DNA of 64,000 nucleotides from Carya illinoinensis (lineage: Eukaryota > Streptophyta > Magnoliopsida > Fagales > Juglandaceae): the NCBI RefSeq assembly GCF_018687715.1, contig NC_056752.1, forward strand, positions 16,761,501 through 16,825,500, read 5' to 3'. A program made the translations under genes and the position numbers. How positions within the stretch are numbered: position 1 is the first letter of the stretch; every line of letters begins with the position of its first letter. The notes beneath the pieces were generated by a model, which worked only from the letters and a program-made list of their open reading frames with translations, was not told the origin of the DNA and did not search any database. This document shows, in pieces, positions 47,466-58,975 of the stretch.

Positions 47466-49250
47466 GTTAAATTCCTGTTGCAGGCTGGCAAGGAAGTTTT
47501 GATGAAGTCTATAGTCTAGGCAATTCCAACATATTGCATGAGCATTTTCAAACTCCCTAGGGCAGTGCTAAATGCAATAAACAAGTTAATGAAAAAGTTT
47601 TGGTGGGGCAGCAGAGAAGAAAAGACCAAGACTCAATGGATCCCATGGAAACAAATGGGAAAATCTAAAAAGGAAGGAGGGTTAGGTTATAGGGACTTTG
47701 AAGAGTTTAATTTGGCCCTTCTAGCAAAGCAGGGGTGGAGGATCATTCAACACCCCTCTTCCCTAGCAGCAAAAGTGCTTAAAGATAAGTACTTCTTCAG
47801 AACAGATCTTCTAAAGGTCAAGGTGGGGAGTAATGCCTCTTTTTTGTGGAGAAGTTTTATGGAGGCTAGACCAGTCCTGCAAGAGGGTCTTTCATGGAGA
47901 ATAGGGAATGGTGCTTTAGTGAATATTTGGTTAGATAAGTGGATTGCGAGACCATCTTCCTACAAAGTTCAATCTCCTCTACAAGTTGAATATGCTACAA
48001 GTAAGGTGTCTGCATTGATTGATTCAACATCAGGGGAATGGAATATGGATATTCTAAGAAAGGTCTTCATGGAAGAGGAAGTGGATTTGGTGAGCAGAAT
48101 TCCTATTAGTGTGTAATGCTCCAGACAAGCTGATATGGAGGTGTACAAAAGATGGTAAATTCTCGGTTAGGAGTGCATACTACCTGGCAGGAGAAATGGC
48201 AGTAGAACATAAAGGGCAGTCCTCTCAGATTAGGCAGAAGAGTGACTTATGGACTAGACTATGGAAGCTAAAGGTACCAAGTGCCACACGTATGCTCTTG
48301 TGGAGAGCCTATCATGACTCTCTGCCTACAAATCAACAGCTAGTGAAGAGGAAAATTACATTGTCACCTTTGTGCCCAATCTGCAAATCTGAAACAGAAA
48401 CTATAACCCATGCTCTTTGGTCCTGCTGCTCTGTCCAAGATGTATGGGGGTACAATCAAAACTGCTTACAGAAGTTAAAGGTGGTGGATATTCCCTTCAA
48501 GGAGTTGGTTATAGAATTGTTTGATGGTTTAGATGAGCATAGCTTTGCAGTCTTTGCCGTAACTGCCTATATGTTATGGAGAAGAAGAAATAGTTATGTG
48601 TTTGAAAGAGAGTTCTTGGACCCGAATGCATTAGTAAAGGCTGCCAATCAAAAAGTCATTGACTATATGGAGGCAAATAAGAAAATAGGGGAATTAAGGG
48701 CTACTGGAAATCAGGTTCAGTCTTATTGGTGTGCTCCTCCTGACCAGTTCCATAAGGTCAACTGGGATGCTTCAGTGGACAGGGCCAAATGCAGAATAGG
48801 CATAGGAGTGATTATCAGAGATTGGAAGGGTAAGGTAGTGGCTACACTCAGATGTCAAAGGGCTCTATTTCCAGATCCTGTTATAGCAGAGGCACTAGGG
48901 GCTCTAAAAGCAATCTCATTGTGCCAACAGCTACATATAAATAGAGTAATTCTAGAGGGAGATGCTAAGACAGTGGTGGATGACATTAACTGTGGCATAG
49001 AGAAGTGGAACTCAGGAGGCATGATCATTCAAGACATTAGGCACAAGATTAGCTCGATGGAGCAGTGTTCTGTGCAGTTTGTCCAAGGTCCATTAATGTT
49101 ATAGCTCATTTACTAGCTAAAGATGCACTTAAACTCTCTGAGGATAGCATTGTATTGGAGGGAATCCCCTCGTGTATCCAAGCTTCAATGCTTTAAGATG
49201 AATATGAATTAAGATTCTTCTTTTCAAAAAAAAAAAAAAAAAAAAAAAAA
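47466..49250 (+). mobile_element. 5'-truncated LINE with 25-A tail
   Basis: Starts inside the reverse-transcriptase C-terminal part (AGKEVLMKSIV) and runs through SIFKLPR, KKFWWGS, GGLGYRDFEEFNLALLAKQ, zf-RVT (CPICKSETETITHALWSC) and RNase H (NWDASVDRAK, LEGDAKTVV) to a poly(A) of 25 at 49226-49250. Breaks: a stop at 47517, a frameshift near 48103, and another near 49085, after which the C-terminal AHLLAKDAL block reads in a different frame. It is related to, but clearly diverged from, the LINE at 31368. 5' truncation is usual for LINE insertion. No certain TSD was found. Confidence 0.92.
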
Positions 49251-50044
49251 CTGAAATAGATGCACTTGAGAGCTTGAGGACAAAGTTCAAGTATAAAACA
49301 GAGTAGTAGTCAAAATCATCCTATGTTTATGTTTCCAGTCTGATCTATGCAACGAATACTTTTATTTCTTGTCCAAATCACAGATTTGATCGAGATTGAA
49401 GTCATAAGCGAAAACAATCACACAACAAGTAAAAGTAAACTCTTCAAATTGGAGTACTAAACTTGCAAGTGAGTTTCCAATATCACAATATATGAACACT
49501 TCTCTAATAATGGGGGCATAAGATCTTTTTAAGTTCTTATTCCGATTTGAGAGTCTTGTTTTTTGTTTTTTTGATAGCGATTTGAGAGTCTTATATGTGA
49601 GAGAGTAGAGAGAGAGAAGTAAGAAGTAGGTGCTATAATTTTTATTCCTATTTATATTTTCGATCAAAATTAAATTTTCAATAAATACTATATATTGGAA
49701 AATTAACAATTATCTAATTGCATGCGAATCTTTTAAAATTCATATATTAATTTTATAAAAATCAAAATATAATCTCTCTAATTACAAAAATGTAAAAATA
49801 TAGGCAGTAATTAAAACAATTAACTCAAAGTAAAACATAACCATACAATCAATTAAAAATATTAAAACGGTCAATATCTCAGAGCAAACAGATCAAGTTT
49901 ATATATATTAAGAGATATAAAAACACAAGAAGTAAATTATAGGGAAGGCTTAGCAACAACTACCAAATATTTTAGTAACAATGACTGACCTTAAATGTGG
50001 TTTGGGATGTGACTAGAGAGTTGGTTCAGTTGTGGTATTTATAG
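49251..50044. other. Non-coding or unidentified stretch in copy B
   Basis: AT-rich. A minus-strand frame at 49709-49362 has a moderately protein-like C-terminal half (SYAPIIREVFIYCDIGNSLA), but I know no family for it and no exon structure is visible. There is a direct repeat of GATTTGAGAGTCTT at 49543 and 49580. Confidence 0.35.
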
Positions 50045-50340
50045 GGAAGGCTTACCACTCATTAGGCATTAGACGTAACCATTACGTGTCATGTTGTAGG
50101 GTGTTGCTTTAAGCTTTTACTTTTTATAAAACGAAAGTGGTAATGCTTCCTTGCTGCCATACGAGGCTATATATGTACGGTATACATATTCTTGTCCTAT
50201 TTTATTATTATTTATAATAGTTTATTATTATTAATATATTATTTATTATTATTTTATGATCATTCACAAATAATTTTATTACTATATATAGATAATTTGA
50301 AATATTTTTAACATCTTAAGAGTGTTAGTAGTGACCTAAT
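50045..50340 (+). repeat. Ankyrin-locus duplication, upstream flank, copy B
   Basis: Carries together the two blocks that are separated in copy A (30940-31040 and 30627-30830). The join falls where copy A has the beginning of its first readable ankyrin exon, so the breakpoint lies in or next to that exon. Confidence 0.75.
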
Positions 50341-52235
50341 CAAAGTTTGAATTAATTAAACAGGCTTTTATGTGTCTACAATGTTAAATATTTTGATCTG
50401 GGTACGATGAACAAAATAATTTTTTTCAACGTATGATGAAAAAAAATGTCTGACAGTAGTCCTGCATCTCTGATATTTGAAGCCCTACATTTCTCTTCTT
50501 TCTTTTTTTTAACCGACATTTGTGTAAGATAGTAGTAATTAAGAGTTTGTTGCATCCCTTTAATTATGAAAGCCATCACAGTTCACACTCCATAGTTGTA
50601 CAGGACGGACTCCGTTTCGTTCAATTTACAAATATATATGTGGTTGTACTTGGAGGGAGGGAGGGAGGGAGGACTGAGTATGCCGGCTTTGCTTCTCTAT
50701 GATGCCATATCTTCTACTGTTACATTATATTATTATGGGTAAAATATCAATTGATAATTAAGTCTTATAAAGAAATATCACCCACTCCTCATTCGTGCTA
50801 TTAATTTAGGTAAAAATACTAGAATAGTTCTTGTGGTTTGGCTGTTAAACATATCATTGGTCTCTATTCTCTAATTTGAACCTTTTTGATTTTTACTTGG
50901 ATCATTTTGTCCTTTCCGTTTCTTCGTCATCAATGGTGGAGTGACAATCCTATGTTGTACGTACAAACTAGGCATTTACCTAACAGGCTTACAAGAATCA
51001 AATTAATACTCTAACAGTAGCTCTTCACAATTGAATATGTATATATATATATATATATATTCCTTTTTTTGACCCTTCACATGATCTGATTGTGCACCTT
51101 AAACTGGACGTATATATGCTTCATAGAATAAAGTGATGGTCTTAATCATTTGCACAACTCAGGCTGCATTGTGCCACAGGATATGCTTCTTCAAGATTGT
51201 TATAAATAATGGATATCTAGGACATAACTCTCCAAGCATGCAAGTACCAGTGCAATTGCATTACAGGGCAGATTCACCATTGTCAGAGATAAGATAAAAA
51301 AAAAATTAGATTTATATCAACATGAGGCTTCGTGGCCTTTTTTCTTAAAACTTATGTTTGGTTGGGAGACTATTATTCATAACCCATTCTTGGTTATGCT
51401 TTGTTGCTTCCTACTTCCATTTATAATTATGAGCTTGTTGCACGACTAAGGGAAATCATTGAGCGGTTGTATTGCTTTACATGGCCTGGCAGATTTGTAC
51501 TAAATTAGATGCATGACTTCGTTGTATTGCTTCTAAATAATCGCTTTTTTTCTTTTTCTGATCTCCAGGGCTAGTGTTATGATAGTCTCTTTTTCCAATA
51601 GAAATAGTCTCTTATAATAGTCTGTTATAATTTTTTCACATGCTTGTGTTTTCCTTATGGTCTGAAAACATGTTGTAGTTCTATTGCATGGTGCTTTGTT
51701 CTTTAAATTGTTAATGATGCTTGCTTTATCTGATTGGTTGTAGGTTGGTGGAGGTGGAGGCCGGTGGAGTTCTGGAAGTAATGCAGAGAAATATTGGGGA
51801 TGTTAGTGATTGGCATTTGCACATAGCTATAGTTTGGTGGAGGTGTTAATGGTAATTTTAGCGAAGATAAGGAACTGCTAGTGCTCGAAGAGGCAGTGTT
51901 AATATTTTGCTGTTAATCCACTAACTCATAATGCTCTTTAGGTGTTGTCTTTGCAACATGTGCGCTACTACGTGGGGTGGATGTTCTCCTATTATTTTGG
52001 GATGTGGGGCATTGTATTAATTGGTGGGATGAAACAATGATCATTGATTCATTATGGTTAATAAATGCCTTTTCTTTTATAGTAAAGTAATTTGGAAAAT
52101 ATTAGTGATATTCCAATAGCTGTCTCTTGTAAAAGATCAAGGCATTTAGATGGTTTTTCATGGATAACGTTTGGGTCAAGGCATTTTTTTTTTCTTTTTT
52201 GTGAACAGGCAGTTCTTTGTTTACAAGTGACAACC
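50341..52235. other. Intergenic, no gene seen
   Basis: Contains a GGGA run (50653-50673), an (AT)11 tract at 51040-51061 and several poly(T) runs. A glycine-rich looking patch (GGTGGAGGTGGAGGCCGGTGG, split over about 51746-51766) is too short to support an exon. Nothing else is identified. Confidence 0.45.
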
Positions 52236-53566
52236 CCTTCCAACCCATTATGAGATGGTGGACAAGATAGAGAAAATGTTAGCTGGCTGGAAACGGGTTT
52301 ATTTATCGAAAGAGGGTTGTCTTACTCTTATTAAGAGCATCCTCTCAAATCTTCCCACGTATTTTTTATAATTGTTTACTTTGCCGATAGGGGTGGGAAT
52401 ATGATTGAAAAAATATTTAGGGCATTCTTATGTTTTGCCCCCCCAGGGGATTGGGAGTGCGCGACTTGAGGACTTTTAATAAAGTTTTATTGGGGAAATG
52501 GTTATGGAGAATTCACTTAGAGGGGGGGTCATTGTGGAAAGAAATTATTGACGCAAGATATGAAACTGCTTGGAGTGGTTAGTGCTCCAACGAAGTGGGA
52601 GGGGGGTATGGTTTGGGTTTATGGAAATTTATAAGGAGTGGGTTGTCTTGTTTTGAGAGACATGTTCATTTTGTAGTTGGAGATAGCAATCGTATCAGCT
52701 TCTGACGGAATGTGTGGTGAGGAGATCATGCACTGGAAAGAGTTTTTTCGACTCTTTATCGTATTGTTGCTAATAGGGAGGCTTCAGTTGCGGATGTGCA
52801 ATTATTCTTTCATGGTGTTCATCAGTGGAATGTTCTTTTTACCAGAGACTTTCATGATTGGAATTTATCTATTGTATCAAATTTTCTCAGCCTACTATAC
52901 TCCATAGGGATTCCTAAGGCACAGTGTGATCGCTTGAAGTGGAGGTCTAATAATCATAAGAAATTAACTCTAAAGATGTACCATAAACTCTTATCATCAC
53001 AAGACCATCCTCCATTTCCTTGGAAGAACATTTGGAAGTCTTGTGTGCCTTCTAAAGTAGCATTTTTTGTATGGAACGCCGCTCTTGCGAAGATCTTGAC
53101 CACGGATAACCTAAGGAAGAGGGTGTGTATAGTGATGGATTGGTGTTATATGCGTAAACAAAATGGAAAATCTGTGGATCACCTCCTACTACACTGTGAG
53201 GTTAAAAGAGAGCTGTGGGATGAGATTTTTCAATGTTGCGTGGGTTATGCCCTTGAGGGTGGTGGATTTGTTGGGTTGTTGGAGGAAGATGCAAGGACGT
53301 CATCAAGTTGCAGCAATATGGAAGATGATCCCGTTGTGTATTATGTGGTGTATTTGGTTGGAAAGAAATGCGCGTTGCTTTGAAGACAAGGAACGCTCTA
53401 TGGTAGAGTTGAAGAATTTTTTCCTATACACTTTACTACTTTGGTTTTTTGCTATTGTACTAAATCGCTCATAGAGTGTACCTAGGTGTCATATGTATAC
53501 TTTCCGTATACATGGGCTATGCCTATTTTATTTTATGACCAATAATATTTCTCTTAAAAAAAAAAC
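52236..53566 (+). pseudogene. LINE remnant: post-RT, zf-RVT and C-terminal tail with poly(A)
   Basis: Begins in [14 protein letters not shown] and continues, with many stops and frame changes, through a LPTYFL block, a degraded FFWG region, SWRN-like context near 52690, and a readable zf-RVT part at 52960-53230 (KNIWKSCVPSKVAFFVWNAAL, split; DHLLLHCEVKRELWDEIF). The C-terminal segment WCIWLERNARCFED appears in another frame at about 53340-53390, after one frameshift. The tail is A10 at 53557-53566. It lacks the RNase H seen in the other LINEs, so it is a different LINE lineage. It is old and inactive. Confidence 0.85.
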
Positions 53567-54874
53567 ATGGTTCTCATTCTTAGAATGCATTATTGTATAA
53601 TTTGTATTGTTTATGAGTACCAGTTTATTATGCAAACCACATGTTGCTATAATGATCACTTATTCACTTGTAAAGGCATAGAAAAATGAGTGTGTATATA
53701 TATATAATGGGTTGGAATACATGATTACGCCCGAAACAGTTTCAGGTTTGGTTAATCGGGTAAGAGGGAAAATTTGGAAATTTTCGTTTAGAATTGGCTG
53801 ATTTCTGGTTGGGTCGGGTCGGGTTGGATGTAGATTTCTACCTCCTTGGAACTTAGACAACTGAGCCTAACATGCAAACATCCAACTCTTAAATTATTAA
53901 ACTCATTTCAACTAAAATTCCTTTACACATAAGGCCTACAATTTTTTTTAACTTTCTATAAATACGTCTAAACTCAATTTAGGTAGGCCCTACAAAACTT
54001 ATTCTATAATCTCAACTCATCTCAACATCTAAATGCGGCCAAACTCTTTCCTAAAGTTAGGTTTCACGCGAGTGAGTAGCGATTTGTTTAGATTAATTTC
54101 AAAGTCAGTATTTTTAATTTTATCAACTTATTAAAATTCTTTAGGTTTTGAAATCTGAAGATTAGTTCTTTCAGTTAAGACTAACACGTGAACCATCCTA
54201 TTAAAATAAATACTATAAATAATTTTAATTTTTTATTTGTTACAAAAGAGATAAAACCTTTTTTTTTTAAATTAGAAGAAAATAATGAAGCAAAAATATA
54301 TATTTATATATATATATATATATATAAACCTTAAAAAATCCGTGATATGGTGGAATGGGAGGGGAGATTTCCCCTTCACCAAATGCGCTTCTTTTAAAAA
54401 AAAAGAAAATTATTTATTCATATTTTTAAGATTTGGAACATTGATTTTTAAAAAATCTTCTAATTTGTTGGAATTAATTAATAAATAATTTTTATTTAAA
54501 AAGTTTTTATGTTTTTAAAACTCTTAACTTTCTAAATATTTAATTAATTAATATTTTTTTATTTTTTAAATAACAATATGTAATGATTAAAAAAATGACT
54601 ATTATAAAAATTGTATATTTTTTTAATGACTAAAGATGATAAGAAAAAAAACCCGCATATCTGACGTCACTAACAAACTCCTATGAAATGACTTACAAAC
54701 CCTCAGGTATTAATACCAATAGGAAATTAACTACGTATAGACTAATAAAGTAAATAGAAATATATCTTCTAGATGCATGCTTCAGATCCTTTGCTTTTCT
54801 TCTTAATGCGTTGGCACCATCTACACCCTACATGAGATCAACGGCATCTTTATTTACACGTAAGTTTCTTCTGC
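53567..54874. other. AT-rich intergenic DNA with possible MITE scraps
   Basis: A GGGTCGGGTCGGGTTGG stretch near 53811 and AACTCATCTCAACATCTAAATGCGGCC near 54012 (in two parts) resemble pieces of hAT-like and Tourist-like MITEs, but no paired ends were found. A TA tract lies at about 54297-54326. There is no gene. Confidence 0.4.
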
Positions 54875-54890
54875 GAATAACCCAACTCCA

Positions 54891-55153
54891 TCTCGAATGA
54901 CATAGCAAGATCCCTTAGCCGCTCATCCAGAATAGAACTTTCACAAGATTGATCAATTTCAAAATCGACTTGCTCATTCCATAGCGCAATGGGCCGCTAC
55001 AAACGGGTTGTTTGGTAGCACTCTTCTAAATTTTATTCCTCCTAATATATTGCTTTTGGATAGTGGAAAAGACCCTCCTGACACTCTGTAATTTTGTTAT
55101 TTAGTCTTTTTATAAATATAAACATGCTTGATTAAAAAAAAAAAAAAAAAAAA
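54891..55153 (+). mobile_element. Short retroposon (SINE or truncated LINE) with 16-bp TSD
   Basis: A 263-bp unit ends in about 20 A residues (55134-55153) and is bounded by the perfect 16-bp repeat GAATAACCCAACTCCA at 54875-54890 and 55154-55169. This is a clear target-primed insertion. The body has no clear A and B box that I can confirm. Its last part (CTGTAATTTTGTTATTTAG) and its stop-rich but faintly protein-like frame suggest the 3' end of a LINE more than a SINE. No gene. Confidence 0.88.
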
Positions 55154-55169
55154 GAATAACCCAACTCCA

Positions 55170-56077
55170 GACCTATCACTTTGACGTCTCAGCCTCCTCT
55201 ACAACCCGACGTGTTACAGTTTATTTGCTTTATATTTTTCTTTGTTTTTATATTTTTTCTTTTAAAAAGAATTCTGGATCCTTATTATAAATAGAGGCAC
55301 TTAAGTAGAAAGAATTATAATTACGCAATATTTCTTTCTGTTGAAATAAAAACAAAGGATTATAATTCTCAATATGTCATCTCGTATACTCAATATATTT
55401 AGAACTAACATATTCTTCCTTTTTCTATATTTTGTTTTCTCTTTATCTTTTTTTATTATCTTCCCGGCTCACGCAAGTATTTTTGCTTCCCCATTTCTTT
55501 TCTTTCCTAGACAAATGTAAAGAGAATCGAGAATTGGCCTATACTATGTCAACAAGTACGAATGTATTTTTTAAATATATTTTAAAGAAAAAAAATACAA
55601 TTTTATTAATATTCAATTAATTAACCATTAAATAAAAAAAAACAATTGGTCATGTTTCTCAATCCTTAAAGCATTTTTCTTTCTTTTATTATCTTCTTTT
55701 GTCTTCCTAATACCATCATCCCCTCTTCTTCTATCTTTTCTTTTCTCCTTTTTCTATTTCTTTATTCTTTTCATTTTTCCCCAATTCCCTGACGGCTGAC
55801 ACCATCTTTTTCTTCTTCATCGATGCTGCTTGTTCTTCTTCTTATATGAACTTCTTCTCTCTTTCTCACTTTATTTCCTTCTTTGTTCATTTTCTACTTA
55901 TAGATAGATTGTTTTGTTTTCAGCAAAACTTGTAAGTCGATTTTGATTCTCGAGTTATTGGATTTTTTGCTTTGATTTTAGTTGGATTTTCTTTTTTTAC
56001 TTTTTTTATTCAGTTGTTGAGGAGTGGACGAATCTCAGCCTCATCCCATGGCATAGATCGACTGGTAGCTTTCCTAA
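55170..56077. other. AT- and CT-rich non-coding stretch
   Basis: Long T-rich and TTC-rich runs. Open frames are compositional. Nothing recognised. Confidence 0.5.
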
Positions 56078-56721
56078 GGCCTAATTGGGATAACAAAGTT
56101 TTTTAAACTCGCCTCATCTCGTTTCAATATTCAAATACTACAAATATAAACACTTTTCAATTTCATATTTTTAACTTTTTATTTAATTATTATTTAATCA
56201 TTATAATTTTTCCAAACTTCCAAATAATATACAAAAAAGTAATTCAACTTTTTTTAAATCTCAAAACAAAAATAATATTTTTATTTAATTTTTACTCTAT
56301 CTTTCCTAAAACCCCATAAAACATATTAAGGTTGGTTTAGTTTCACAAACTTTTTAAACCATCTCATCTAATCTAATCTCATCTCAACATTCAAATATTG
56401 TTCAAATATACATATTTTTCAATTTCAAATTTATAACTTTTTCATCAAACCATTACCTAATCATTATACTTTTCCAAACTTGCAAACAAAACATAAAAAA
56501 CAATTCAATTTTTTCAAATCTCAAAATAAAAATAAGATTAAAAAATTATATTCTAACCCTCTTTTAACTTTATAAATTTTTTATTCAACCTGTTTTCTCT
56601 TATTTCTCAAAACCCCATAAAAATCTTAAATCAAACAACTTCACTACCATTCACAAATTATCTCACTATAATTTTCAAATTTATCATCTTATCTCATTTG
56701 TGTATATAACCAAAAGAGGCC
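56078..56721. mobile_element. Tourist-like (PIF/Harbinger) MITE, dimeric, TAA TSD
   Basis: The ends are GGCCTAATTGGGATAACA and, inverted at the right, GGCCTCTTTTGGTTATA, flanked by TAA on both sides (56075-56077, 56722-56724). A 3-bp TAA target duplication with GGCC ends is typical of PIF/Harbinger MITEs. The element has two internally similar halves joined near 56330, each with CTCATCTC, TTTTTCAATTTCA, AATCATTATA, TTTCCAAACTT and TCAAATCTCAAAA in the same order. It looks like a head-to-tail dimer with the inner ends eroded. Confidence 0.75.
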
Positions 56722-58300
56722 TAACTCAAACTATAATCATTCCGCAATTAATAATAAATTATAACTGTGTTAAATGTAATTATATTTATTTATACTTTAC
56801 ACCACAAAGTGAAAAGGGTTTCTTAGAGATGGGCAAGACTTGTAACAGGCAATTGATAGGCTTCCTCTAATTCCTGGCGTGCTTGAGCTTGTTGGCATTA
56901 GCTATGCTGGAGTAAGTTGGATATGTTGTTTACTGTTGCATTGTATTGTCTATCTTTTTTAAAAGTGGACTACACATACAATTTTTGTATTATAATAATG
57001 GGTCGATTACATTATTGAGTTCATTAACAGGCAATTGATAGGCTTCCTCTAATTACAATCATATAATGGATGGAATTTCATCCTTTCTAAGAAATTTTTT
57101 CTGAGACAGATTTTTACTATATGAATTTCAGGCAATGTTTGGTACAGAAGATGAGAGACACATAAAAGGAGTTAATAGGGAGCAACTAGAAGGATCAGTC
57201 ACAGAACAATATTCGTGAAGTTGTGAGTTTTGAAGCAAATATCTTGCAGCACTATCAAGTGTGATAAGACGTAATATGTACTTTGTCTTGAAGATGTAAC
57301 TACTATCTTAACTACATTCCCCTTAAGCACCGATCAATTTCCATGATCACTTTTCATGGGTCACTTGAAAGTGCTTGATGAAACTATCTTACCAAAACAA
57401 AGGGCATATTTAGTCCTTGGATTTAAACGTGTAAAATGCTAATTGGTTGACAGTGACACGTGGACATGGCAACCGAGGCGTTAATGTATACTAGCCTATA
57501 ATCCGCAGTGTGCGGGCTCTTATTTTTAATTTTTAATTTTTAATTTCAATTTATTATTAGTGATCAAATGAAAAATGTCGGTTTGAAATCTTTAAATATT
57601 CATACTTGTATAATTTTGTCTTTAATGTCCATAAAAATTACATAAAGCCTCCTATATAATTTAAATCTTAATTACTTATCTAATATATAAATAAATTGTT
57701 AATACCAATAGTTGACTATAAAGTTTAAAACCATAAAACAGACACTTGTGCAAACTAAAATCACAGTGGAAGTAATGAACAAAATGATATGATAAATTAC
57801 CATCACCAAATATTTGAGCAAATTAGAATTTTAAACATATCATTAGGCTATTTTTAACAACTCAAACAATAACAGACTCACTATTGTAGATATGAAGACT
57901 TGATCCATCAAAACATTGATTCACCGCTATGCTTAAAACCTACATGCATATATGTATCTAGATTCTAAACTCATTGAAACGCATTTTTAACATATAGTAA
58001 TATACAAACATATTGAAGGCAATAAAATACAAAAAGAATTCAAATCCATACTCAATATGACCCCTGAAGTAATGGTCTGCAGAGTCTATTCAATGATCAA
58101 TAATTGATAAATTATACAAAATCAAGTTACAGTACTCAATCATAGATTTCTTCACAGTTATTTGATATGGAAAAAAAATAGGGAATGTAAAATAATGTTG
58201 CCTTTTGATGCTGAAACAATGTCAAAAAAGGGTGAAATATGGGAAAAAAAAAAAAAAAAAGGCTTATGTTTATGGCTTTACCAGCTTTGCCCATTTAAAG
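56722..58300. other. Non-coding, with a possible Helitron-like 5' motif
   Basis: A direct repeat of AGGCAATTGATAGGCTTCCT occurs at about 56848 and 57030. At 57490-57515, ACTAGCCTATAATCCGCAGT followed by GTGCGGGC resembles 5' regions of some plant Helitrons, but no TC start or CTRR 3' hairpin is found. Otherwise AT-rich with no gene. Confidence 0.3.
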
Positions 58301-58524
58301 TTCAAACAGAAGGTAAACGAACCAATCTTAATTCTCTCCAATCTATACCCCATTTTCATTTTATTTCTTCAAAGTCCAGATTTGTATCTCAGACAAACAA
58401 CTTTGTTCTTTTCACCTCTGCTCTCAGATCACAACTTTCTTCCATCGATCATGACAAATTATCTCCTCTCTTCCAGATCATATTCAATCTCTTGGGCACT
58501 CAAAGTTTCTTCTTGCGATCCTTC

Positions 58525-58975
58525 ATGGCCGTATCTCTGCCCCAAGCTTTCCCGCCAAGAAAGCGGCAACCATTATCGGTAGCTTCCTTCATTTCTCCAA
58601 AACTCTCTAACTGGAGCCTTGTCCAATCTCTTCTCCTTTACACCTAAGAAATTCCATCCTTCACACTTTTCCAATTCCTTCTCAGTCGCCATTCAATTTC
58701 CCTCATCTGCAAATCCAAGCTCCTCGCCATCCTTTTCGAAGAGCTTTTTCTCTACAATCCCATCCCCGCTCTCTCTCCATCTGCCATCTTATGATTCGAA
58801 AAAATGCACGTGCTTTTGCAGAGAGAGTCAAGGCCCTCATTGAGGACTGCTCCAATGGTAGCAAGATGTGGCTCCTCATGTAGACTAGTCGGTGGCTAAC
58901 ACTGGAAACCATTTGGGTGCCTATCCAAGTCTTCAACCCCATCAGAATGTCGTTCTTGTCATCCTTGTCATCCCC
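58525..58975 (+). pseudogene. Gene-like 5' fragment, broken (copy 2)
   Basis: Includes the ATG at 58525 not covered in copy 1: 40 codons (MAVSLPQAFPPRKRQPLSVA start) to a TAA at 58647, with Ser-, Arg- and Leu-rich composition like a chloroplast or mitochondrial transit peptide. A Ser/Pro-rich frame continues at 58619-58843 out of phase. The ERVKALIEDCSNGSKMWLLM segment and the shared TAG follow at about 58820-58882, and here an extra one-base loss after the TAG shifts the frame relative to copy 1. Unidentified and almost surely non-functional. Confidence 0.3.
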
